Shown one piece after another: positions 43,587 through 51,259 of a DNA stretch of 64,000 nt; positions within the stretch are counted from its first letter, which is position 1; each line of letters begins with the position of its first letter. This DNA comes from Bacillus sp. BA3 (GTDB lineage Bacteria > Bacillota > Bacilli > Bacillales > DSM-1321). The notes below the pieces were generated by a model. That model did not search any database. It had not been told where the DNA came from and worked only from the letters and a program-made list of their open reading frames with translations. The stretch spans positions 510,427-574,426 of the forward strand of contig PIZR01000002.1 in NCBI GenBank assembly GCA_002835675.1. The letters run 5' to 3'. A program made the position numbers and the translations under genes.

Positions 43587-44852
43587 CTAACGGTATTTTT
43601 TGAAACGCCTTTTGTTTCTTCTAAATCTGAAGAAGAAGAAGCAAAGTATAGAAATACCTAAAATTAAAAAAGCAATATGATAATAAGAATATTTTACTGG
43701 ATCTAAACCTTCAACTTGTTTTTCTTTTTGCCTGCTTTCAATCGTTTCAGGCTTTTTTGCTTTAATTAACTGAAAGGAAGCAATAAGAGCCTGGTCTTGA
43801 TTCCTGATTTCAAGAACCCCCGCATCCGTTATGTCTTCTCTGACTTTTTCATTTTTTGATATAGGAAAGAATTTATCAGCCTCAGTAACGAACGTATTGT
43901 TATTAGTCTTAAATTCTTTCCCCTTAGGGATATCGATAACTTTAAAACCTGTAAAGGCATAGTCTAAAAGCTCGATTGTATCGTTATAGGCCACAGTTTG
44001 TGTCTGCCCTTTCAATATTACAGCAATTACCGACATCCCTTCTCTCGTAGCTGTAGTAATTAAAGTTTGGCCAGACTGGTCGACGTAGCCTGTCTTACCT
44101 CCTGTTACCCCTTCATATGGTCGTTCTCTCATTAATTTATGGTGATTAAAAATAGTGGTCTCCCAAGCCGCTCCTTTCCACTTCAGCTCTTTCGTTCCAA
44201 AGATTTCACGAAATTCTTCATTTTTCATGGCGTATTGTGTAATCTTTGCTAGATCACGTGCAGTGGTTGTATGTTCGGGATTAAATAAACCATGTGGATT
44301 TTCAAAGTTAGTATCTTGCAGTCCAATTCCCCGTATATATTTGTTCAAGTTTGTTGCAAATGCCTTTTCTGAATTATCCATGTGCTCTGCAATGGCCACA
44401 CCTGCATCATTTCCAGAGTTAATAAGTAAACCCTGTACCAGTTTTTTCAATGGCACCTTTTCACCTTCTTCTAAATAAACCCTTGTTCCATCCACATACC
44501 TAGCATTTTTACTAACTGAGACGATATCGTCTAGATTCCCCTTTTCTATTGCATAGATGGCCGTTGCCACCTTGGTTAGGCTTGCTGGGTACATGTTCAA
44601 GTCCGCATTCTTTTCATAAAGGACTCGTCCCGTTTTTTCTTCCATTAAAATAACTGCTTCACTTTTAACATGAGGTGAATTTTTGGAATCCGCTGCTAAC
44701 ACCTTAGAATAAAAAGAGGTATTCAATGTTATGGTAATCAAACAAAAAAACAATATTTTCTTCATAACTCCATGTAATCTATTGGTAATGAGCAGCACTG
44801 TTTTCTTATCAGAAAGTATACATAATTCTCTTATTGCGTCCTTTATAATCAT
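43587..44852 (-). CDS. D-alanyl-D-alanine carboxypeptidase (DacF/PBP5 type)
   Basis: A 421-residue serine peptidase with motifs SLTK (91-94), SGN (146-148) and KTG (in GGKTGYVD), a PBP5-type C-terminal domain, and a C-terminal membrane helix followed by a basic tail. The ATG at 44852 has AAGGAG upstream; the signal-peptide core starts 29 residues later at an internal ATG (44765), so the true start is uncertain. It trims pentapeptides of peptidoglycan. Regulon box 13 precedes it. Confidence 0.93.
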   Translation of the reverse strand: MIIKDAIRELCILSDKKTVLLITNRLHGVMKKILFFCLITITLNTSFYSKVLAADSKNSPHVKSEAVILMEEKTGRVLYEKNADLNMYPASLTKVATAIYAIEKGNLDDIVSVSKNARYVDGTRVYLEEGEKVPLKKLVQGLLINSGNDAGVAIAEHMDNSEKAFATNLNKYIRGIGLQDTNFENPHGLFNPEHTTTARDLAKITQYAMKNEEFREIFGTKELKWKGAAWETTIFNHHKLMRERPYEGVTGGKTGYVDQSGQTLITTATREGMSVIAVILKGQTQTVAYNDTIELLDYAFTGFKVIDIPKGKEFKTNNNTFVTEADKFFPISKNEKVREDITDAGVLEIRNQDQALIASFQLIKAKKPETIESRQKEKQVEGLDPVKYSYYHIAFLILGISILCFFFFRFRRNKRRFKKYR

Positions 44853-44896
44853 AAAATTTCTACTCCTTATTTAATTAGCAAGCTAAATCACCGTTT

Positions 44897-44930
44897 ATGT
44901 TAGAGCAAAAATATGAAGAAATTGTGGAGA
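44897..44930 (-). promoter_or_regulatory. Regulon box 13 and -10, D,D-carboxypeptidase
   Basis: TGAAGAAATTGTGGA (14 of 15) with TAACAT exactly 11 bp downstream in gene orientation. Confidence 0.7.
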
Positions 44931-45111
44931 ACTAACTTTTGTAATATAGTATTAACAATAGTTTGTGTATTGTAATATAAAATGAAAGAATTTGTCTGGT
45001 TAATTGCCATATACACACGAATTGTAAGGAGACATAAAATTTATCCATGTTTATTAAGATGTGAAATCCATTCACACATTTTTTTAGTATTTCTCCAAAA
45101 GGATACAAAAA

Positions 45112-45162
45112 AAAGCATGAAGATAAGTCTAATAAAATGGACTGTCTCTTCATGCTTTTATA
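45112..45162 (-). terminator. Terminator after the small Met-rich lipoprotein
   Basis: AAAAGCATGAAGA and TCTTCATGCTTTT arms close a hairpin with an inner AGTC/GACT stem. Confidence 0.85.
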
Positions 45163-45209
45163 GTTTTTGAAATTGGACTACCTAATTACCTTCATCCCTC
45201 AATCTTTAA

Positions 45210-45380
45210 TTACTTTTTATCTTCATCCATATCCATATTTTCATGATCCATATTATTCATATCTTCCATCTTCTGGCCCTTGCCGTTCTTCTCTTCGTCA
45301 TTATTTGTACAGGCCCCTAATGCAAGAAATGTCGCTAAAATAATGGATAAGCTCAATGTTACCCTTAACCTTTTAAACAC
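45210..45380 (-). CDS. Small Met/Asp/His-rich lipoprotein
   Basis: A 56-residue lipoprotein from a GTG start at 45380 behind GAGGAGGG. The signal ends in LALGAC, so the mature peptide is about 33 residues, mostly charged, with MEDMNNMDHENMDMDED near the end. The tail matches the copper-binding stretches of YdhK and the multicopper oxidase. It is a likely surface copper-binding peptide under regulon box 14. Confidence 0.8.
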   Translation of the reverse strand: MFKRLRVTLSLSIILATFLALGACTNNDEEKNGKGQKMEDMNNMDHENMDMDEDKK

Positions 45381-45409
45381 AATATCCCTCCTCGGATAAT
45401 TAAGTAGAT

Positions 45410-45443
45410 ATCTTGTCATGAACATGTGTAGAATTTTTGGAGA
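45410..45443 (-). promoter_or_regulatory. Regulon box 14 and -10, Met-rich lipoprotein
   Basis: TGTAGAATTTTTGGA (13 of 15) with CAAGAT exactly 11 bp downstream in gene orientation. Confidence 0.58.
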
Positions 45444-45591
45444 TGGTACTAACTAAAGATTATTCGAGTAAAGTAATATTACGGAATGTATTTTGTAATT
45501 CCAAAGAGTTTATATATAGTAAGCTTTCTATCTTTTGAATATTCCGATAAAAATATCCCTTTTCAATACCTCCAGAAGCCATAAATTTTTT

Positions 45592-45759
45592 TTATTTTCG
45601 TGATATCTCCTCGGAAACCAAATTTACTGTCGCTATGGTCATGCCAGTACCAAAACAAGCTATGACAAAGCTAGATAAACCAAAAAAATTATACATCCAT
45701 AACGTAATAGCAAATGTTAACATCAAAATAATATGGGAACGTTTCATTATCTTATCCAT
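45592..45759 (-). CDS. Small membrane protein overlapping the spoIIP end
   Basis: A 55-residue ORF starting MDKIMKRSH with GGAGG upstream. Its ATG overlaps the last codons and stop of spoIIP by 8 bases, so translation is coupled. Two hydrophobic stretches (about 9-27 and 29-44) suggest one or two membrane passes. It could be a partner of the SpoIIP-like enzyme. Not recognised. Confidence 0.65.
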   Translation of the reverse strand: MDKIMKRSHIILMLTFAITLWMYNFFGLSSFVIACFGTGMTIATVNLVSEEISRK

Positions 45760-46891
45760 TCACTTCCTCCGCTTCCCAATATTTATCACTAAAAACCTCC
45801 GCAAATGCTTTAATGGTATTGGAAAGTTCAGTTAAATTGTTATCAACACCACCAAATTCAACCAATAAAGCTTTATCGGAAATATCTTGGTTGTATATCC
45901 CATTACCCTCGTCTTTCCCTTTTATGAAAACACCACGACTGAGTCCAGGATATTTTTCCTCAAATTTTTTGTTGATTTCTTTTGCGTATTCTAAATTTTT
46001 CTCGTAATTTTTATGCTCTTTTCCAACAATGAAAAACAGCCTTGCATACTCTTTACCTTGAATAGTAGTTGTTGTGACTGCTTTACGTTGTGAATCTCTA
46101 TGGATATCAATCAGTATTTTTAATTTATCGTTAGATCCCATTGCTTCCTGAACGTCTTTGCGAGTTAAATTGTATGAGCTTCTGTAGTCCAATTTTTGAC
46201 TTTTTAAATTCGCAGCCATGTTTTCTGTATTGTGCTCTACCCCTATCCCTTTGTTGATTAGTTCATGGCTTAATAAATCGCCGACAGCAATGACATTGGC
46301 CCTTTGATCAGAACTAACAGCTTCATTCGGTGTTGTTGCCCCTTTTATAAAGGGGAGAAAAGCCTCCCAACTATGTGAATGATAAATATATACGGATTTT
46401 TCCTTTGGATTTATTGCATCTTCATGTTTTCCATCCTCTTCTGGTTGTTTTAAATTCTCTTCGGCTATTTCTCTATCTTTAAGATAAATATCTAATGGTG
46501 GCCCTGATTCAACCGGCAAATTTGTTATATTGGTTCCTTTCCCCGCCACAGCGATTTCCGTGTTATAGATCGATAAGCCTGGTAATTCCCGGCCAAGCAA
46601 TGTGCGAGTGTCATTTATTTTAAAATTTGTCATGGATTCAAAAGATAATTTCATGAGGGATGGTGAATTCATACTTTGCTTTTGATAAAAGTAATGATTC
46701 TCACTGTTTAATGCCAATATTAATACTTGATCTATAGCAGAGTTGCCAATTATGCCATTTACAGTTCTGGAAGTGAAATTTAATGGGGATGTGACGAGAA
46801 AAGCTACTAATGAAAAAGTTAGTATCATTCCAACAAGTACCATTGCCATGCACCTGATGGGAGTAGTTATATATCTTTTTCTATTGTTCAT
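45752..46891 (-). CDS. spoIIP: SpoIIP-like amidase/endopeptidase of peptidoglycan
   Basis: A 379-residue membrane-anchored enzyme (anchor about 13-36) with the SpoIIP domain: YIYHSHSWEAFLP supplies the first zinc-binding His, IDIHRDSQRK the next, and LLVEFGGVDN the catalytic-end Glu. SpoIIP cuts amide and stem-peptide bonds during engulfment. AAAGGAG supports the ATG at 46891. It is not next to gpr here and lies behind a hypothetical gene and regulon box 15, so it is probably a paralogue used in vegetative envelope remodelling. Confidence 0.92.
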   Translation of the reverse strand: MNNRKRYITTPIRCMAMVLVGMILTFSLVAFLVTSPLNFTSRTVNGIIGNSAIDQVLILALNSENHYFYQKQSMNSPSLMKLSFESMTNFKINDTRTLLGRELPGLSIYNTEIAVAGKGTNITNLPVESGPPLDIYLKDREIAEENLKQPEEDGKHEDAINPKEKSVYIYHSHSWEAFLPFIKGATTPNEAVSSDQRANVIAVGDLLSHELINKGIGVEHNTENMAANLKSQKLDYRSSYNLTRKDVQEAMGSNDKLKILIDIHRDSQRKAVTTTTIQGKEYARLFFIVGKEHKNYEKNLEYAKEINKKFEEKYPGLSRGVFIKGKDEGNGIYNQDISDKALLVEFGGVDNNLTELSNTIKAFAEVFSDKYWEAEEVNG

Positions 46892-47113
46892 ATAATCACT
46901 CCTTTTCCCCAATTAATTATAAATGGGTAATCTAGAATCTTTTATTTTGTTCAATGGAAATCTTCCAATAAATTATATATATCTGCCTCATCACCTACTC
47001 CCAATACCAAAGATAAACCCTTTATTCCTTCTCAGTCCTATTTCCTTAGAGTGCTTCTTTCCGGACATCCAAATGACAACTCTAGGGTCATTTATCGAAT
47101 CATTACAAGGGAA
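46892..47113. other. Spacer between SpoIIP-like and upstream gene
   Basis: About 220 bases. A plus-strand frame exists but has no ribosome site and no recognisable features, so it was not called. Either SpoIIP has an unseen promoter here or it is read from box 15. Confidence 0.4.
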
Positions 47114-47461
47114 TTAATTGTATATTTTATAACGAATATAATTGTAGTTTGATGTTGGATTAACTTTTATAACCTTTCCACTCTTATCTTTGTAGAGTTC
47201 ATATTCACGATAAGTTTCTACAAGATAACCATCAATGACTTTTTTATTAATAAGCCTTTCATCTAATTCAAAGAGTAATGGTTCTTCCTTTTGTTCTTCA
47301 GATTCAGCCATAGCTGGTTCACTTTCATTTACACTTTCTTGTCCAATAAAAAGGGGTTCAGTATTATACAAAGAATCCAAATAAGACGATTCTAGATATA
47401 AAGTAGGTACCATGAGCATTAAAAGGAAAAATACAGGACTTATTTTCACCCTCTTTTTCAC
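47114..47461 (-). CDS. Hypothetical exported protein
   Basis: A 115-residue protein with an N-terminal signal or anchor (about 8-24) and an acidic middle rich in Glu (ESEPAMAESEEQKEEP), ending in a Tyr-rich tail (VETYREYELYKD, YNYIRYKIYN). I do not recognise the family. It is the first gene behind regulon box 15 and may be co-transcribed with spoIIP and the small membrane protein. Confidence 0.6.
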   Translation of the reverse strand: MKKRVKISPVFFLLMLMVPTLYLESSYLDSLYNTEPLFIGQESVNESEPAMAESEEQKEEPLLFELDERLINKKVIDGYLVETYREYELYKDKSGKVIKVNPTSNYNYIRYKIYN

Positions 47462-47528
47462 AAAAAGATCTTCCTTTCCTGTTCAATTTTATTTTTTTAT
47501 TATTTTATGGGTACTCATTCAATTAAAT

Positions 47529-47562
47529 GTCATTATTGATAAATATGCAGATTCTATGGAGA
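47529..47562 (-). promoter_or_regulatory. Regulon box 15 and -10
   Basis: TGCAGATTCTATGGA (13 of 15) with TAATGA 10 bp downstream in gene orientation. Confidence 0.58.
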
Positions 47563-47716
47563 TTCTTATCTAATGATTTACTGGTTAAATATAAAGGCAT
47601 CACAGATTAAGTCCCTTTACCCTAGCTAAAACTGATAGATTATATTGAGTGAAAATTACAACGAAACAGAGAAGAGATACTTTGATAAAAGTAAAAAAAT
47701 TAGAGAATATAAAAAT

Positions 47717-47743
47717 AAAAAAACTCGTCTAAATTGACGAGTT
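47717..47743. terminator. Terminator
   Basis: AAACTCGTC-taaatt-GACGAGTTT hairpin with T run, just after the stop of the 179-residue hypothetical gene. Confidence 0.8.
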
Positions 47744-47755
47744 TTTGCGTTATTG

Positions 47756-48295
47756 CTATTCATTACAGTTCATCAAACGCACCTCTTCTATATCAAATCC
47801 ACGCGAACTTAATATTGAAAAGAAAAATTCTTCATCTAAGTATTCACCCTCCTTGTTATAATACTCTTCTACAAAAGCACTAGAACTGTGCTTAAAAGCT
47901 GATTTATAATCTGTTTGATGATATAAAGGTATTCTTGTTACGTTTTTTAATGGAATATATTCCTCTCCAGTAAGAGGACATTTATTCAAGCTTTCTAAGT
48001 GTCTTTCATCTAATGACCTTTCTATATTTTTTTTGTATTTAAGGTAACCCATCAACAGTCCAGGTTCAAACCAAAGGCCTTTTTGAAACACATAGCTATG
48101 AGTGTAAAAAGTATATGCTGCACCACGGATACTAAAGTTCATATAAACTGTATCGATTTCTATTTCTTTTCTTGCCACACCATATAGCCTTTTTTTCAAG
48201 AGAACAGAATTTGGTATTTTCCATTTAAGTATATAAACATCCTCAATCATAATCTCTTTTAGGAAATCATCTTTATTGATTAACAAATTATTCAT
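47756..48295 (-). CDS. Hypothetical cytosolic protein
   Basis: A 179-residue protein using the ATG at 48295 (MNNLLINKDD), supported by AAAGGGG upstream; a longer in-frame start would add a hydrophobic stretch with no ribosome site. It contains aromatic-rich segments (YTFYTHSYVFQKG, YLKYKKNIERSLDE) and a CPLTGEEYIPL motif. No signal or domain recognised. It sits between the envelope block and CBASS and lacks the regulon box, so it may belong to the mobile segment. Confidence 0.6.
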   Translation of the reverse strand: MNNLLINKDDFLKEIMIEDVYILKWKIPNSVLLKKRLYGVARKEIEIDTVYMNFSIRGAAYTFYTHSYVFQKGLWFEPGLLMGYLKYKKNIERSLDERHLESLNKCPLTGEEYIPLKNVTRIPLYHQTDYKSAFKHSSSAFVEEYYNKEGEYLDEEFFFSILSSRGFDIEEVRLMNCNE

Positions 48296-48724
48296 TAACA
48301 TCACCCCTTTCACAGAAGTATACTTAAATTTTCTGATTAAATTAAAAAAAATAAAAAAACTTAAATTTAGTCGGGAATACACTCATCAAAGCGAAATGAA
48401 TGTACGATCAGAAAGAAGTGTAGAAAGTTAATTTAATTTTAAAAGGTTACAGCGTGCTATTAGCATGGCTCTCTAAAGTTGTTTAATTCGGAATCCGACA
48501 CTTTATTAGTCTTTAGTTATGACCCTCATTTTCATTAACTTAATTATTTAGTACAAAACCTTATTATAGAAAAGAAGGCCACTAAATTGTGAAGTGAACC
48601 CAAAATGTTTAATTTGTTATGAAATGGAAAAAAGAACAATTTTAACTAGTCTTTTAGTTGTGAATAAAGTACTATTAAATTAGTAATCATTAAGTTAAAA
48701 CAACAATAAAGAATGGGGATTTTT
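48296..48724. other. Divergent intergenic region before CBASS
   Basis: About 430 very AT-rich bases. It should hold the CBASS promoter, but I could not pick a convincing -35/-10 pair. No ORF seen. Confidence 0.4.
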
Positions 48725-49414
48725 ATGCATGAGTATACTGTGATTGACCATCCTAAACACAAAATATTATTTGGGATTGCAATGGCATCTATGGGTTTAT
48801 CTAGCCTGGTATCAAATCGTATCCAACCTTGGGTTCAAGAAGTCCTTAATGCCCCCATTGTTGCTACTATCTCTCTAAGTGGTGTGACTTTATTTTATGC
48901 ACTCTATCTATTGTTTAATCTCTTAGTTTGGAAAGTCCCTCTGTTCCAGAAAATCTTTAACTTTCCAAATTTGGATGGTGTATGGGAATGTTCCGGACTA
49001 TCAAATAACATTAGATTGAATAAACAATTTAAGTGGGATGGAACTATAACTATAAGGCAAAGATGGGACAAAATCTTGATTACTTTAAAAACTAAAAATT
49101 CCGATTCTAGTTCATTAAGTACCACGGGTGGAATTAAGTACTATGCAGGGATGGGATATAAGTTATCTTATCATTATGAAAATAATCCAAGTGCTAACTC
49201 AGATAAGGATCTGAGAAAACATGATGGGTATTGCATTTTAACCTTTAGCGAGGATGGAAAAACAGCTGAAGGCTGCTATTTTAATAACATGAAAGATAGA
49301 CAATCTTATGGGGATATGAAGTTGAATAGGAGGAAAGAAAAAAAATGGGGAATTTTGACTACTCTAAAAGGTTGGATAACCTTAAAAAAAGAAGACAAGA
49401 AGATGGCGAGTTAA
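48725..49414 (+). CDS. Cap15-like CBASS effector (two membrane helices plus beta-barrel)
   Basis: A 229-residue protein with two membrane helices (about 15-30 and 45-70), then a compact beta domain that starts FNFPNLDGVWECSG, the turn typical of the Cap15/S-2TM-beta sensor barrel, with later strands (DGTITIRQRW, DGYCILTFSEDG). Cap15 binds a cyclic nucleotide through the barrel and disrupts the inner membrane. GGGG six bases upstream supports the ATG at 48725; an ATG at 48713 is possible. It overlaps the CD-NTase gene by 70 bases. Confidence 0.82.
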   Translation: MHEYTVIDHPKHKILFGIAMASMGLSSLVSNRIQPWVQEVLNAPIVATISLSGVTLFYALYLLFNLLVWKVPLFQKIFNFPNLDGVWECSGLSNNIRLNKQFKWDGTITIRQRWDKILITLKTKNSDSSSLSTTGGIKYYAGMGYKLSYHYENNPSANSDKDLRKHDGYCILTFSEDGKTAEGCYFNNMKDRQSYGDMKLNRRKEKKWGILTTLKGWITLKKEDKKMAS

Positions 49415-50391
49415 TTAAGTCCGAATTTGGTGAGTATGAAGTAATAAAGGAATCCTATGAAGAACTAAAAGAGTCTTCCACTATAAAGTACGTAATCGGT
49501 GCAATGAATCCGGTTGATTTAAAGTATACCCATAATACAATTGCAGAAGGGGAAAGAGTAAAGAATCAACTTTCAAAACTTAAAGACAGTGGTTTTGATG
49601 TTGAGTTTAGATATCAGGGATCAGTCACCAATAATACACATATCAAGGCCCACAGCGATATTGATGTATTAACGCTGCATTCAGGTTTCTATTCACTGGA
49701 AGCCCCTCAAAAACCTACATATCCGTATGCAGGAGATCCGGTGAAGGATTTATGTGACCTGAGAGAGGAATGTTATTCTATTCTGTCAAGTGCTTTTCCG
49801 GCAGCAGACGTTGATAACTCAGGTGCGAAATCAATTGGGTTACAAGGAGGCTCCTTAAGAAGAAAAGTCGATGTAGTACCATCAAACTGGTATAACACAA
49901 ATTTGTATAATCAAACGAAAGAAGAATACCATCGAGGGGTCAAGATCCTGGATTATCATAATAAAACACGATTAGCAAACACACCTTTTTATCATAATAA
50001 GCTTCTGAATGATAAAGATCTTCAAACAGCAACAAATTATAAAAAGGTTGTGAGATTATTAAAGACATTAAAGGCTGACGGTGATGCAAAAATTAATCTC
50101 AGTAGTTATGATATTGCTGCGCTTATGTATCACCAGGATAATTCTTCTTACTTAGTTGGCCAATCACCGTTGAGGATTATTACAAACTCCCTTTCATTTT
50201 TGAAAAATGTTTATGACAATAAATCATATAGAACTGGTTTGTTAGTCCCTGACAAATCAAGAACTATATTCGAGAAGGCAACTGTCGATGATTTAAAATT
50301 AATGATATTTGAATTAGATAAGGTGGCCCAGGATATCATAAATGATCTTTCAGCATCAGGAAGTACAATAAATAAAGAAATTGTTGCGTAA
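49345..50391 (+). CDS. CBASS CD-NTase (cGAS/DncV-like nucleotidyltransferase)
   Basis: A 348-residue nucleotidyltransferase. The active site reads GSVTNNTHIKAHSDIDV (near 91-107), giving the GS motif and two metal-binding Asp, and a third Asp lies in RRKVDVVPSNW. It makes a cyclic oligonucleotide after phage infection that activates the neighbouring effector. AGGAGG lies inside the effector gene just before the ATG. The locus has no Cap2/Cap3 or HORMA/TRIP13 genes, so it is a minimal type I CBASS. Clade and product cannot be fixed by eye. Confidence 0.88.
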   Translation: MGNFDYSKRLDNLKKRRQEDGELIKSEFGEYEVIKESYEELKESSTIKYVIGAMNPVDLKYTHNTIAEGERVKNQLSKLKDSGFDVEFRYQGSVTNNTHIKAHSDIDVLTLHSGFYSLEAPQKPTYPYAGDPVKDLCDLREECYSILSSAFPAADVDNSGAKSIGLQGGSLRRKVDVVPSNWYNTNLYNQTKEEYHRGVKILDYHNKTRLANTPFYHNKLLNDKDLQTATNYKKVVRLLKTLKADGDAKINLSSYDIAALMYHQDNSSYLVGQSPLRIITNSLSFLKNVYDNKSYRTGLLVPDKSRTIFEKATVDDLKLMIFELDKVAQDIINDLSASGSTINKEIVA

Positions 50392-50452
50392 CTGAAAGAT
50401 TCTTTCAGCAATTTTAATAATAGGGAAAGTATTGAGAGAATCTATCCCTAAA

Positions 50453-50487
50453 ACAGCCTTTGCTCAACGGGAGCAAAGGCTGTTTTT
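50453..50487. terminator. Terminator after CBASS
   Basis: Perfect arms ACAGCCTTTGCTC and GAGCAAAGGCTGT followed by T5 on the plus strand. Confidence 0.93.
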
Positions 50488-50545
50488 GAAGAGTTTCTTC
50501 TATTATTTTATAATCCCTAGTAAATAATAAGAATTTTCGGGTTGG

Positions 50546-51259
50546 TTATTGCTTGGGTTTCTTTTTCTTTAATCCCTTCCAGTGATCTAAAGGTGAATTA
50601 TTAGGAGAGAATTCTTCTTTCGTGGTTTCACCTTTTTTCAATATTTCTTTTTCAGAATTTAAAAAACCTCTTAAATTATCTAGTTGTTCCATCGATTGTT
50701 GATTTGCTTTATTAGCATTCGGAGAAATAATATTTTTCAGACCATATTTTTCTTGTAAGGATTCAGATTTACTTAAATGTGCAATTTCTGTAATAAGGTC
50801 TTGAAATCCCTTTAAATCTTTTTCAAGCTGTTTTACTTTGTCTTTTAATTTTAGGCGTTCCGTTTCACTCTCAATAAATTTTTCAAGGATATTGTGATGC
50901 GATACTTCACATACTGATAACTTCTTAATTAGCATTTCCTTCTGATGATAAAACTTTTCAACAAGACCGGTATAATTAGGTATTTGAATAAATTCATAAT
51001 CTTTTATATCTGTTTTATAAGTTTTAATATCCCAATTAGCATTAGCTCTGTCTATAAAGACCCTACCATAATCCCCCCAAGTAAACCGATCATAAGTATG
51101 TGGGAATTTTTCTGGATTAATTTTATTCATTTTAACAGTAAATTCAACCATATCCTTAATTCTGATTTCTTTATGTGGCGTATCTTGTCTATACAGGTAA
51201 ACTAATTCTTGCAACCTTTGTTCCGTCTCGGGATTATTCCACTTTCCAGGTCTGCCCAT
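50546..51259 (-). CDS. TnpC-like accessory protein of the recombinase element
   Basis: A 237-residue protein that starts MGRPGKWNNPETEQRL, a basic N-terminal region that may bind DNA, with a coiled coil near 120-155 (ESETERLKLKDKVKQLEKD). It is last in the four-gene recombinase operon and its start overlaps the previous stop by one base (TAATG). In Tn554 a third small protein, TnpC, assists and orients transposition. This is longer than Tn554 TnpC, so equivalence is by position and composition. Confidence 0.7.
   Translation of the reverse strand: MGRPGKWNNPETEQRLQELVYLYRQDTPHKEIRIKDMVEFTVKMNKINPEKFPHTYDRFTWGDYGRVFIDRANANWDIKTYKTDIKDYEFIQIPNYTGLVEKFYHQKEMLIKKLSVCEVSHHNILEKFIESETERLKLKDKVKQLEKDLKGFQDLITEIAHLSKSESLQEKYGLKNIISPNANKANQQSMEQLDNLRGFLNSEKEILKKGETTKEEFSPNNSPLDHWKGLKKKKPKQ

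Noticed and set aside
46923..47117. 64-codon plus-strand ORF between spoIIP and the hypothetical gene
   Set aside because: No ribosome site, no signal or domain, and composition unlike neighbouring genes; it lies in a promoter-type spacer.
48419..48433. Possible regulon box before the hypothetical gene at 47756
   Set aside because: Weak match and no -10 at the right spacing, so the gene is not included in the regulon.
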